From: Gleimia hominis | Lineage (GTDB): Bacteria > Actinomycetota > Actinomycetes > Actinomycetales > Actinomycetaceae | Direction: 5' to 3' | NCBI RefSeq assembly: GCF_032085515.1 | Contig: NZ_JASXSX010000001.1 | Coordinates: forward strand, 930,001 to 994,000 | DNA length: 64,000 nucleotides | In this document: one piece after another, positions 1 to 8,555 of the stretch | Numbering within the stretch: position 1 is the first letter of the stretch | Layout: every line of letters begins with the position of its first letter | Program-made: the position numbers and the translations under genes | Notes under the pieces: generated by a model | What the model was told of the DNA's origin: nothing | Databases searched by the model: none | Seen by the model: only the letters and a program-made list of their open reading frames with translations

Positions 1-351
1 ATGCCGCCGCAGGAAGTGGCGAAGTACTACCGCGGGGCAGTGGGGAATCTAGCGTCTATTAAACCCGGTTTAGGCTACGATTTTGCGTATCCGACTAAGA
101 TTTTGGCGGGTTTGGCATGCGGCACTCCCGTTGTGTACGCGGGCCCGGGCCCTGCCGTAGACGATATTGGCCAGTATGATTTGGGGGTTGCGTGCGCCCA
201 TGACGTTGAGGCTGTTGCCGATGCAATGCTGCAAGTGATGAATGATCAACTAGACCGGTCTCGGTTACATCGGTGGGTGGTGGAACATCGCTCTACGAAG
301 AAGACGGGGTTGGATGCCGCGAAGGTCGTTTTGGAGGCGATGAATGGCTGA
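1..351 (+). CDS. glycosyltransferase family 4, C-terminal part (5' end outside window)
   Basis: C-terminal 116 residues of a GT-B glycosyltransferase. The stretch FAYPTKILAGLACGTPVVYAG (about residues 28-48) is the usual donor-binding segment of family 4 enzymes, in which a small side chain and a PxK(x)L(E/A)xxAxGxPVV pattern contact the nucleotide-sugar. The next part, an acidic-rich helix with a D-V-E-A-V-A-D-A-M pattern, is the typical C-terminal helix. The reading frame is open to the window edge, so the ATG at base 1 is probably internal. The stop overlaps the start of the next gene by 8 bases, which implies translational coupling. It probably adds a sugar to a lipid-linked repeat unit on the cytoplasmic face, given the polysaccharide genes downstream. 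The sugar cannot be predicted from this fragment. Confidence 0.8.
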   Translation: MPPQEVAKYYRGAVGNLASIKPGLGYDFAYPTKILAGLACGTPVVYAGPGPAVDDIGQYDLGVACAHDVEAVADAMLQVMNDQLDRSRLHRWVVEHRSTKKTGLDAAKVVLEAMNG

Positions 352-2377
352 GTTGGGCACACTGCTGTGGCTATCGGTTCTTGCAGTGGCGGTAGCGTTC
401 CTACCCGGTGCCCTGTGTGTAAGACTGCTGGGGTTGCGTGGCTTGAGCATGTGGGCGGTAGCGCCGGCGTGGACTGCGGGACTAACGACCGCGGCCTCAC
501 TAGCATTCTCGTTCCTTTCTATCCGCTGGTCACCGGTGTCTTTCGCAGTGTTTTTTGCCGTTTCCGTGGTGCTGTGCGGGGCTTTGGGGCTGCTGGTACT
601 TGGGCGTGAACGGGTGGTACACGGTGCTTTTGCCGGGCACGTGTATGTGCGGATGAGTAGGCGCGACAAGGTATTGTTGACCGCCTTTATTGTGGTGGCG
701 GCGCTGCTGATGTGGGTGCCGATCACGTTTGCTTCCGGGCTGGATTTACCACCGCAGCAGAATGATCCGATCTACCACATGTCGGCTGCGCAAGGCATTC
801 TTAACACGGGGGATGCTTCGCCCCTAACCGCGTTCCGATCCATGTACGGCCTGGGTAGGGCTGCAGCGATTTACCCGGCGGTTTGGCATCAGTTGACGGC
901 GTTGATAGCTACGCCTACGACAGTGGTGTTGGCTTCAAAAGCAGTGCTCTTGGCCGTGTGCCTCATCTGGCTGGTGACGATGGCTTCGTTAGCACAGGTG
1001 GGGCTGCCACGGCTGTGGGGGGCTCCGTTCTACGTAGTGGGCCTTGCGTCGATTTTGCCGGTGTTCCCCGTATACTTTTTGGTTACTACCGCGCGGTGGC
1101 CGAACGCGTTGGGGCTGGCGATTGTGCCGGGGTTAATTGCGTTTGCGTTAACGTTTTTTAGGGCAATTCGCAGGCCTGAGGACGATCCGAGCCACCACGT
1201 GCGCGTGCTAATAATTCAAGGGCTGCTGCTCGTGCTGGCGGTTGCGGGCGCGACCGCGGCGTATCCAGCTACGTTCTTCGCGCTGACGGTCACGCTGTCT
1301 GCGGGCGTGCTGGTGGGGAATGCACGCGTGTGGTTTACCTCTTGGACGTTTAAGCAAAAGATTGTGCGTTCGTCTGCGATCGTGATCGGGTTGTTGCTGG
1401 TGCTCATTGTGCCATTGATGAACACGAGTATTTCTAACATGCTGGAGTATAGCCAGAGCGTGGATTGGCACAATCCGATTTTCAAACTGTGGTCAGCAGT
1501 GTCGTTCTTTCCCCGTGGGGGCGGCGGGATCGTCCTCAAGCTGGTGTTGCTGGTAATGGGGGCCGCAATTTTGCTGGGGGTAGTGCTTGCTTGGCGCGCG
1601 GGTTACCTCAGGTGGCTGTCGGTGTCTTGGGCGATACTCACGTTGCTGCTGCTGAGCACCATGTTCCCTCTGGGCATCATCTCTATGTACGCCAGCGTGT
1701 TCTACGCGTCCACCTACCGGGTTATGCCAATTCTCGCGATCCCATGTTTGCTGTTAGCGGCGCTCACTGTGCACCTGGTTGTTACTGGCAGAGTGGGGGA
1801 TGGCAAGCTGAGTCGGACTGTGCGAAGGCGCGTGCAGTTTTCCCCGAAGAAGCCGGTTATTGTGGCTACCTGCGTGCTCATGTTGCTGGGAGCGGGATTG
1901 CATGCACCGAACCGCGTGGCGGATGCGCACACGCTGTACGAACCGGGGCCGGATGATTTGTATGATCTGGCGGATGCGTCTGAGCTGGCGATGATTAAGC
2001 GAATTCCCGCTGAGGTGGAACCTGGGTACAAGGTACTGGGGGAGCCATCTAATGGTTCGGTACTGCTGTATCCGATGGAGAACGTGCCCGTGGTGTATAA
2101 GCAGTTGGAGTACTGGTCGGTTTCCCAGCCGGATGAAGAGAACATGTACTTGGCCAACAATTTCTGGCGGATCCACACGGATCCGCGGGTGTGCCAGATT
2201 TTGAAGAAGTACGAGATCCGCTATTTCTACTCAGATAACATGAGGCGATTCCCCGTTCCATCACAGTTGAGGCGGGGGCCTGGGATGTACAACGTGGATC
2301 TGTCCAAAGGCTTCACTTTGTTGGATGAGGGTGGGAGCGCCAAGTTCTGGCAGATTGATGCGTGCGGCCGCTGGTAG
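344..2377 (+). CDS. DUF6541-type polytopic membrane protein, GT-C-like (copy 1)
   Basis: 677-residue membrane protein. About a dozen hydrophobic segments fill residues 3-510, and a soluble domain of about 160 residues follows. A loop after the third or fourth segment carries LPPQQNDPIYHMSA (D141, H145). Its paralogue at 5112 has LPPQTWDGIFHLSA at the equivalent place, so a DxxxH pair in the first large outer loop is conserved. That architecture recalls GT-C glycosyltransferases that use polyprenyl-phosphate sugars, but no catalytic assignment is proven. The C-terminal domain ends with a YFYSD...KFWQI pattern, also matched in the paralogue. The ATG overlaps the preceding glycosyltransferase by 8 bases. 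Likely role: surface polysaccharide assembly or modification (inference from context). Confidence 0.75.
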   Translation: MAELGTLLWLSVLAVAVAFLPGALCVRLLGLRGLSMWAVAPAWTAGLTTAASLAFSFLSIRWSPVSFAVFFAVSVVLCGALGLLVLGRERVVHGAFAGHVYVRMSRRDKVLLTAFIVVAALLMWVPITFASGLDLPPQQNDPIYHMSAAQGILNTGDASPLTAFRSMYGLGRAAAIYPAVWHQLTALIATPTTVVLASKAVLLAVCLIWLVTMASLAQVGLPRLWGAPFYVVGLASILPVFPVYFLVTTARWPNALGLAIVPGLIAFALTFFRAIRRPEDDPSHHVRVLIIQGLLLVLAVAGATAAYPATFFALTVTLSAGVLVGNARVWFTSWTFKQKIVRSSAIVIGLLLVLIVPLMNTSISNMLEYSQSVDWHNPIFKLWSAVSFFPRGGGGIVLKLVLLVMGAAILLGVVLAWRAGYLRWLSVSWAILTLLLLSTMFPLGIISMYASVFYASTYRVMPILAIPCLLLAALTVHLVVTGRVGDGKLSRTVRRRVQFSPKKPVIVATCVLMLLGAGLHAPNRVADAHTLYEPGPDDLYDLADASELAMIKRIPAEVEPGYKVLGEPSNGSVLLYPMENVPVVYKQLEYWSVSQPDEENMYLANNFWRIHTDPRVCQILKKYEIRYFYSDNMRRFPVPSQLRRGPGMYNVDLSKGFTLLDEGGSAKFWQIDACGRW

Positions 2378-2453
2378 TGCTAACGCGGTCTTTGATGGGG
2401 TGTCCCAGCATTGCCGGTGGGAGAGGTTCCGGACGCGCAAGCTGGGAAAGGAG

Positions 2454-3518
2454 TTACTGCTGCGCGAGGAGTGTTTCAATAACCTTCTGCGCGGCATGTC
2501 CGTCCCCGTAGGGGGCAACATCCGTGTCCGTGGGGCGCGGACGCATTGCTGCGGACACGAGTTCATCACCGGGGTTAACCAGCACGTTCCACCCCAGCTC
2601 AACCGTTTCTACCCACTCGGTTTCCGTGCGCACAGTCGTACACGGTGTCCGCAGCAAGAACGCTTCTTTCTGCAGGCCGCCGGAATCCGTAATCACCCCG
2701 CGTGCATGCAGGCACGACGCCACTAAATCCGGGTACGCGAGCGGCGGGTGCGAAAGCAAATGCCCACGCTTAAGCGCCAACCCATGTTCTTTCGCCTTCG
2801 CAACCAACCGCGGGTGAGCGAGCAAAACAACAGGTGCATCCACCCGGGCCAGCGACTCCAACACGGCGTCCAACTGCTCTTTCGAATCCGTGTTCGCAGG
2901 CCGGTGAATAGTCGCTAGGAAGTACTCGCCTTCCGAGAAACCGAACTCATCCATAATCGGTGAGGGCCGGTGCGCCACCGAATCACGCGTTTCAAACAAC
3001 ACGTCCGTCATCACATCGCCCACCACTTTAGTGCGAGCTGCTAACCCCTCAGACGCTAAATGCTGCGCAGCCACCTCAGTGGGCGCCAAAAGCAAATCGG
3101 AACAGTGATCAGTGACCACGCGGTTAATCTCCTCCGGCATGGAACGGTTAAAAGACCGCAACCCAGCCTCAAGGTGCGCAACCTTAAAATGCAACTTCAC
3201 TGCAGACAGGGAAGCCGCTAACGTCGAGTTCGTATCCCCGTACACCAGCACCCAGTCGGGCCGGTGCTTTTCTAAAATTTCGTCCAGCGCCGCCAGCATC
3301 GCGCCCGTCTGCTTACCGTGCGATCCAGACCCAACCCCCAGGTGCTCATCGGGTTTAGGGATCCCCAGATCCTCAAAAAAAACATCTGAAAGCATCGGAT
3401 CATAATGCTGACCCGTGTGAACCACCGTGTGCTCAACACCCGCAGCCGCAGCCGCATGCGCAATCGGAGCTAACTTCACAAACTGAGGGCGCGCCCCCAC
3501 GACAGACATAAGCTTCAT
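2454..3518 (-). CDS. wecB: UDP-N-acetylglucosamine 2-epimerase (non-hydrolysing)
   Basis: Interconverts UDP-GlcNAc and UDP-ManNAc in the cytoplasm. Hallmarks of the family are seen in order: VVGARPQFVKLAP at the N-terminus, HTGQHYDPMLSDVFF, VYGDTNSTLAASLSA, HLEAGLRSFNRSMPEEINR, and ITDSGGLQKEAFLL near the end. These include the UDP-binding and catalytic acidic and histidine residues of the WecB/MnaA fold. The start is set at the ATG at 3518 because the extra 25 codons upstream are not family-like. This gives 354 residues, close to the family norm. It is transcribed away from the UDP-ManNAc dehydrogenase at 3665, and the two enzymes catalyse successive steps toward UDP-ManNAcA. Its 3' end converges on the DUF6541 gene with a gap of about 75 bases. 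Confidence 0.93.
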   Translation of the reverse strand: MKLMSVVGARPQFVKLAPIAHAAAAAGVEHTVVHTGQHYDPMLSDVFFEDLGIPKPDEHLGVGSGSHGKQTGAMLAALDEILEKHRPDWVLVYGDTNSTLAASLSAVKLHFKVAHLEAGLRSFNRSMPEEINRVVTDHCSDLLLAPTEVAAQHLASEGLAARTKVVGDVMTDVLFETRDSVAHRPSPIMDEFGFSEGEYFLATIHRPANTDSKEQLDAVLESLARVDAPVVLLAHPRLVAKAKEHGLALKRGHLLSHPPLAYPDLVASCLHARGVITDSGGLQKEAFLLRTPCTTVRTETEWVETVELGWNVLVNPGDELVSAAMRPRPTDTDVAPYGDGHAAQKVIETLLAQQ

Positions 3519-3664
3519 AACTACTAGTTTACACAGCGCAAAAACGAGCCCCACCAGTTCCCAACCACAACCCGCGCAGGGGCTGTGGCTCACGGTTGCA
3601 CGGCCATTTATAATATTGGAAGCTGTAGAATCGATTCAGCACATGAACGATCGGAAGGGTATCA

Positions 3665-4984
3665 ATGCGCGTAGCAGTAGTTGCAATGGGGAAAATCGGC
3701 TTACCACTAGCCGTTCAGTTCGCAGAAAGTGGCCAAGAAGTCATCGGTGTGGACGTGAACCAGAAAACCGTCGACACCATTAACGAAGGTAAAGAACCCT
3801 TCCCTGGGGAAGCGCACCTAGCAGAAAAACTAGCGGAACTAGTGCCCGCAGGAAAACTGCGCGCAACCACTGACTATGCAGAGGCGATCCCAGACGCAGA
3901 CGCGGTCGTTATCGTAGTGCCCCTGTTCGTCAACGACGAAACGTGGGAACCAGACTTCAAATGGATGGACGCAGCCACGAAATCACTGGCTGAACACCTC
4001 ACGGCAAACACTCTCATTTCATACGAAACCACCCTGCCCGTCGGCACCACCCGGGGACGCTGGAAACCGATGATCGAAGAAATCTCAGGTCTCAAAGAAG
4101 GCAGCGATTTCCACCTCGTGTTCTCACCCGAACGCGTACTCACCGGCCGCGTCTTCCAAGATCTGCGCCGCTACCCGAAACTGATTGGCGCGCTCACCGA
4201 AGAAGGCGCAAAACAAGCGCGCAAGTTCTACGAAACCGTGCTCACTTTCGATGAACGCCCCGACCTGCCGCGTGAAAACGGGGTGTGGGACCTGGGGACA
4301 GCAGAAGCATCCGAAATGGCTAAACTAGCCGAAACCACTTACCGCGATGTGAACATCGGGTTAGCGAACCAGTTCGCGGTTTACGCAGACAAAGTAGGGC
4401 TCGACGTGAACGCGGTAATCGACGCGTGCAACTCGCAACCTTACTCGCACATTCACCGCCCTGGCATCGCCGTCGGTGGACACTGCATCCCCGTGTACCC
4501 ACGGCTGTACCTATCAACCGACCCCGACGCCTCCGTAGTCCGCACCGCCCGCACTTTCAACGCCGGCATGCCCGCCTACGTGGTGGGGCGTGTAGAAGAG
4601 CTCCTCGGTGACCTCAAAGGGCAAACCGTGGCTGTACTCGGTGCCTCTTACCGCGGCGGCGTAAAAGAAACTGCGTTCTCCGGTGTTTTCGAAACCGTCA
4701 ACCAACTGCGTGAACGCGGCGCGAAAGTATTGGTGCACGACCCCATGTGGACTGATGAAGAACTAGCCGGCTTCGGTTGGGACGCCTACCACCCGGGGGA
4801 GGAAGTTACCGCCGCGATCGTGCAAGCTGACCACGCGGAATACAAAACCCTCAAACCTAGTGACCTGCCTGGAATCAAACTACTTTTCGACGGCCGCCGC
4901 GTGACCGACCCGCAACTGTGGCAAGGTACGCCACGTATCGTGATTGGTGACCGCGTCCCAGAAGAAACTGGCCACCAGGCGTAA
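3665..4984 (+). CDS. wecC: UDP-N-acetyl-D-mannosamine dehydrogenase (nucleotide-sugar dehydrogenase)
   Basis: Oxidises UDP-ManNAc to UDP-ManNAcA with two NAD+. The Rossmann start is VAVVAMGKIGLPLA, with A in place of the first glycine of GxGxxG. FSPERVLTGR lies at about 154-163, and the catalytic cysteine is C274 in GGHCIPVYP. A C-terminal UDP-binding domain has GASYRGGVKETAFS. Length of 439 residues is normal for the UDP-glucose/UDP-ManNAc dehydrogenase family. The UDP-ManNAc assignment over UDP-glucose rests on the divergent wecB neighbour. A clear ribosome site (GGAAGGG, 5 bases before ATG) fixes the start. TATAAT at 3609 and TAGAAT at 3626 are possible -10 elements, but I see no convincing -35. 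Confidence 0.9.
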   Translation: MRVAVVAMGKIGLPLAVQFAESGQEVIGVDVNQKTVDTINEGKEPFPGEAHLAEKLAELVPAGKLRATTDYAEAIPDADAVVIVVPLFVNDETWEPDFKWMDAATKSLAEHLTANTLISYETTLPVGTTRGRWKPMIEEISGLKEGSDFHLVFSPERVLTGRVFQDLRRYPKLIGALTEEGAKQARKFYETVLTFDERPDLPRENGVWDLGTAEASEMAKLAETTYRDVNIGLANQFAVYADKVGLDVNAVIDACNSQPYSHIHRPGIAVGGHCIPVYPRLYLSTDPDASVVRTARTFNAGMPAYVVGRVEELLGDLKGQTVAVLGASYRGGVKETAFSGVFETVNQLRERGAKVLVHDPMWTDEELAGFGWDAYHPGEEVTAAIVQADHAEYKTLKPSDLPGIKLLFDGRRVTDPQLWQGTPRIVIGDRVPEETGHQA

Positions 4985-5111
4985 CCCAAAGTCCGTGCAG
5001 CACAAACCCAGGTGGGTGAGCCCTGGCAGCAGACACCGATCTGCAACAGCTGGCACACCAGCCGCGCCACTGGCTGCGCGGGACACAAAACGGCGCTGAG
5101 GATACAAACAA

Positions 5112-7157
5112 ATGCTGAACTGGTTTTCCCTGATACTGCCATTTTTCTTGGCGCTCGTAGTGATTTACGTGCCGGGCGCGATGCTCCTATCCGCGCTCGG
5201 CACGCGCCGCTTCAACCTGTGGGCATTCGCGCCCGCCGTGTCGATCGCGTGGGTTGCGGGCCTCGCCGTCGCGCTCCCCTTCTTAGACCTAAAGTTTTCG
5301 TGGCTTCCACTAGTAATCGCCACGCTAGCTGCGTTCGCCGTCCTTCATTTCCTGCGGTACATCTTCCTGAGGTACTTCGCGACCCGGCTGGTTCCCCGCG
5401 AACCTCAGTCAGGTGAACTCCGCGCCGCGGGCGGCTCCCAGTTGGAAACCGGTAGCGCAAGCAAGCGGCCGCGGATAGGCCCGGCAGTATGGGGGACGCT
5501 AATCAGCTTCCCATTCGCACTCGTAGCATTCATCGCCGGAATTAAAGACCCGCATCTGCCACCGCAAACCTGGGACGGCATCTTTCACCTATCCGCAATC
5601 CGGTGGATCCTCGAGTCCGGTAACGGATCCACCCGCAACCTCGCGGCCGTGGCAACCATGCTGCAAGAGAACCAGTCCGTCCGCGGCGGCCTCTACCCAG
5701 CTGCGTTCCACGACATCGCCGCCCTCATCACCCCGGGCACAGACGTGATAGTGGCGGCGAACGCGCTGTCGCTGGTTACGTGCGCGGTCATCTGGCCGAT
5801 GGCCGCCGCATGCCTCGCGGCGGTACTCGCACCCGGCCGACGGTTCGTACCGGTCGCCGTGGCGCTCGCGGCAACCACGTACTCCACCTTCCCAGAGCTC
5901 ACCGCCACCCGCGGTACCCTCTGGCCCCTCACCCTGTCGTACGCACTTCTTCCCCTGCTTCTGGCGGGCTTAGTACAGCTGTTCCTTGCCGCGCCCTCAC
6001 GTGCGCTGCGCGTGCGCACAGCCGCCCTGTGCCTCGTGGTAACGCTTGCGATTGGCCTGGCCCACCCGCAGGGCGTGCTGGCAGCGATCGTGCCACTCGT
6101 GTTCCTCATGCTATTTGGGACGTTCAAAATCTTGAGGAACTGGCGGCTCTACCACGCGGGCCAATACCTGGTGCTGGGGCTGTGCCTGCTGGGAACAGTC
6201 GGGGGGATAGTGCTGATCTACCGGATGCGCCTGTGGGAATGGTTTGCCGAATGGGAATCGCAACGCATCGTTGAAGGTAATGCGCTGCGCGAACTGGTGA
6301 AACTGGGGTTAGATGTGCAGAGCCCATACCGGGTACCTGCGGTAGCGCTGGGAATTGTGCTGCTGGTTGGCATGGTGGTGAGTGTGCGGCGCTTGCAAAC
6401 CCTGTGGCTCGTGGCCGCGTGGATTGGGTTCGCCTGGGTGTACATCGCGTTGCAAACAGACCAGCTGCCCGGCTACCAACTGGCCGCTTTCTGGTACTAC
6501 GACCAAGCGCGCCTGGGCGGAATACTCCCGATATTCGGTGCCGTGATGGCTGGGATCGGGTTAGACGCGCTGCGGCACTTAGGTAAACCCCGGATCGGGG
6601 CACGGTCGCACGCACGCCCATGGGGTGCGGTTACCACCACAGTCGTGTTCATAATCGCCTCGCTCGGCTTGGGCGTGGGGGAGGCGCAGGCGAAGTTTGC
6701 GCAGTTCTATCAGTACAAACCCGGGGTGGGGCCAAACTCGCTGGTGAGCGCGGACGAAATCCAGATGATTAAACGCCTGGGCAGCAAACTCCAACCCGGT
6801 GGCGTGATGATTGGTGACCCGCGGGCAGGCACCACCTTGGTGTACGCACTAACGGGACAACCCGTGCTGTTCCGCCACCTGGATGGCGCGTGGCAGTACC
6901 CGCAGTACTACATCGGCCAGTATTTCGACAAGTTCGGACACGACGCACCCCTGTGCGAGCGGATTGCGCAGCACAAGATCAAATACGTGTACGCCGACAG
7001 CTCACACTACTGGATTGGCAAGCAATCCGACGGCCAATTCGACGGGCTCGCAAAGTTCAAACCCGAAGCGTTCCCCGATGCCCTCAAGCTGATAGACGAG
7101 GCCGACGGGGCCCGCGTGTTCGAAATCAAAAACTGTCCCGTCCATAACCATAAATAA
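5112..7157 (+). CDS. DUF6541-type polytopic membrane protein, GT-C-like (copy 2)
   Basis: 681-residue paralogue of the protein at 344. Both begin with a hydrophobic helix containing a P-G-A pair and an F/SMWAFAPA-like segment. Both carry a DxxxH motif in the first large loop (D155, H159 here), then YPAxxHxxxALI, and end with a soluble domain with an I-(K/R)-Y-x-Y-x-D strand and a final F-x-I-x-x-C. Residues 93-122 form a hydrophilic, low-complexity linker after the third membrane segment that copy 1 has in a different form. It follows wecC by 127 bases with no evident terminator, so the two may share a transcript. Role in wall or capsule polysaccharide synthesis is inferred from position only. 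Confidence 0.75.
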   Translation: MLNWFSLILPFFLALVVIYVPGAMLLSALGTRRFNLWAFAPAVSIAWVAGLAVALPFLDLKFSWLPLVIATLAAFAVLHFLRYIFLRYFATRLVPREPQSGELRAAGGSQLETGSASKRPRIGPAVWGTLISFPFALVAFIAGIKDPHLPPQTWDGIFHLSAIRWILESGNGSTRNLAAVATMLQENQSVRGGLYPAAFHDIAALITPGTDVIVAANALSLVTCAVIWPMAAACLAAVLAPGRRFVPVAVALAATTYSTFPELTATRGTLWPLTLSYALLPLLLAGLVQLFLAAPSRALRVRTAALCLVVTLAIGLAHPQGVLAAIVPLVFLMLFGTFKILRNWRLYHAGQYLVLGLCLLGTVGGIVLIYRMRLWEWFAEWESQRIVEGNALRELVKLGLDVQSPYRVPAVALGIVLLVGMVVSVRRLQTLWLVAAWIGFAWVYIALQTDQLPGYQLAAFWYYDQARLGGILPIFGAVMAGIGLDALRHLGKPRIGARSHARPWGAVTTTVVFIIASLGLGVGEAQAKFAQFYQYKPGVGPNSLVSADEIQMIKRLGSKLQPGGVMIGDPRAGTTLVYALTGQPVLFRHLDGAWQYPQYYIGQYFDKFGHDAPLCERIAQHKIKYVYADSSHYWIGKQSDGQFDGLAKFKPEAFPDALKLIDEADGARVFEIKNCPVHNHK

Positions 7158-7248
7158 ATAACGCGCAAAAAAGGACGTAACGCGGGGGCGGCGCTCTATG
7201 CAAGTGACACAAGAGAACACGCGCGTATTACCGGAGACTGAACGCGGC

Positions 7249-8265
7249 TTATCCGACGAAGCGGTTAACAAACCCCAACCCAAGAGCGTTTGCTTCCAGC
7301 AGGGCCCGCCGCTTCCACGTCAACGCCCGCACCAGCGGGTTCTCGCGCCACTTCGGATACAGTGTCCGCAGCGTGTCGCGCAGCACCGGCAGCTCCGGGG
7401 CGCGCCGATCAATCTCATAAACCCGCCGGTAAGTAGCCGCCATCAAATGAACCACCGCTAAAAACTCCGCCTCCAAGTACACGCGTGGATCGTCAAAATC
7501 TAACGCGTACTGCGTAAGCATCTTTGCCACCGGAATAATATCCAGGTTCTGCCGCAAATCTGGCGTGTTCATAATCGAACCCACCCGGTTGAAGTACCAG
7601 CACAACGGCTTGCGACTCACCCGGATGCCACGCGCCGCCATGGTAAGACGCGGCAGAGTCGCCAGGTCCTCATAAATCAAACCCGGTGGAAAATCCAAGC
7701 CAGAACGATCAAACAAACTCCGGGCAATCACCCGCATCCCCACCTGAATATCCAAGTTCACCAGCCAAGGTGCCTGCGTCACACTTGGGAAACGACGCTT
7801 CACATTCGCATGCCGTTCAATCCGATGCCGCTGCGGATGCATATACGTCATGAGCACGCGCTCATCACCCGACAAATCCGTATTCTTCAACACCATCGGG
7901 TACGCGAACAATTCCGTGTCCGCCGCCCACCTATCCAGGTCCGCTTTAATTACCTTGAGGGCATTGGGCGCAACCATGTCGTCAGCGTCCACGAACCAAA
8001 TGAAATCCCCCCGGACCTCACGCAACGCCGTATTGCGCGCCCGTGATACCCCACCGTTCTTCTGCGTCACCACCCGCAGCCGCGGATCCGCTTCGAACTG
8101 CGCCACAATCTGCATCGACCCATCTGTGGAACCATCGTTGACAACCAGGACCTCAAGCCAATCGTAGTTTTGTGCCGCCTCAAAAATAGAAGACAAGCAC
8201 GCCCGCAGATACTGCTCTTTGTTGTACAGGGGAATCGCAATCGACAACAGGGGAGTATTAACCAC
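7249..8265 (-). CDS. glycosyltransferase family 2
   Basis: 338-residue inverting GT-A glycosyltransferase. LSIAIPLYNKEQYL opens the nucleotide-binding domain. VVNDGSTDGS (41-50) and FVDADD (91-96) are the two acidic motifs that hold UDP and the metal, and NGGVSRARNTAL is the usual connector. The C-terminal 120 residues are helical without a membrane segment, so it is cytosolic or peripheral. GTG start at 8265 with AGGAAG 6 bases upstream. It is opposite in strand to its neighbours and converges with the DUF6541 gene at 7157. The acceptor and sugar are unknown. Confidence 0.88.
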   Translation of the reverse strand: MVNTPLLSIAIPLYNKEQYLRACLSSIFEAAQNYDWLEVLVVNDGSTDGSMQIVAQFEADPRLRVVTQKNGGVSRARNTALREVRGDFIWFVDADDMVAPNALKVIKADLDRWAADTELFAYPMVLKNTDLSGDERVLMTYMHPQRHRIERHANVKRRFPSVTQAPWLVNLDIQVGMRVIARSLFDRSGLDFPPGLIYEDLATLPRLTMAARGIRVSRKPLCWYFNRVGSIMNTPDLRQNLDIIPVAKMLTQYALDFDDPRVYLEAEFLAVVHLMAATYRRVYEIDRRAPELPVLRDTLRTLYPKWRENPLVRALTWKRRALLEANALGLGFVNRFVG

Positions 8266-8348
8266 AGCAGACTTCCTATATAGGTAGAATCGTTGAGGAC
8301 AATTGTAGACTACCCGCGTAAGCAGCGGACGGGGACGAAAACACGGTT

Positions 8349-8408
8349 GCGCAGGAAGGCCAGGGTGAAAGCGTGGTCGCGCAGGAAGGCCAGGGTGAAA
8401 GCGTGGTC
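8349..8408. repeat. two perfect 30-bp tandem units
   Basis: A 30-bp unit beginning GCGCAGGAAGGCCAGGGTG is present twice head to tail (8349-8378 and 8379-8408) without mismatch. A degraded third copy follows (from 8409, GCGCAAGCGGCAGGCCAG). It lies in the 290-base gap between the divergent GT2 gene and the flippase gene. The open frame across it on the minus strand (8276-8542) looks like a by-product of the repeat. Confidence 0.9.
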
Positions 8409-8555
8409 GCGCAAGCGGCAGGCCAGAGCGAAACCGCCTCGCTTTCGTGAACCGTGAGCAACTGCGGATGGGTGCGGATAGGTGCGCGCCTCTTACGGGT
8501 GGTTGCTGGCGCGTGCCGGACGCGTATGCTAAAGAAGTTCAAGAGGAGGGACTAG

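Noticed and set aside
2378..2453. Frame 2325-2726 on the plus strand as a gene after the first DUF6541 gene
   Set aside because: It runs antisense through wecB and has no coding features of its own.
3665..4984. wecC with broken NAD-binding motif (A in place of the first G of GxGxxG)
   Set aside because: AMGKIG-type openings occur in otherwise normal nucleotide-sugar dehydrogenases; the catalytic Cys and all other motifs are intact.
5012..5416. 134-codon plus-strand frame across the DUF6541 start
   Set aside because: Arg/Pro/Ala-rich shadow frame overlapping a clearly better gene.
8349..8408. CRISPR array
   Set aside because: Units are head to tail without spacers and no cas gene is present; the same holds for the arrays at 11528, 35762 and 44744.
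8276..8542. 88-codon minus-strand frame upstream of the flippase
   Set aside because: It is mostly produced by the 30-bp tandem repeat read in one frame, with no sensible protein pattern.
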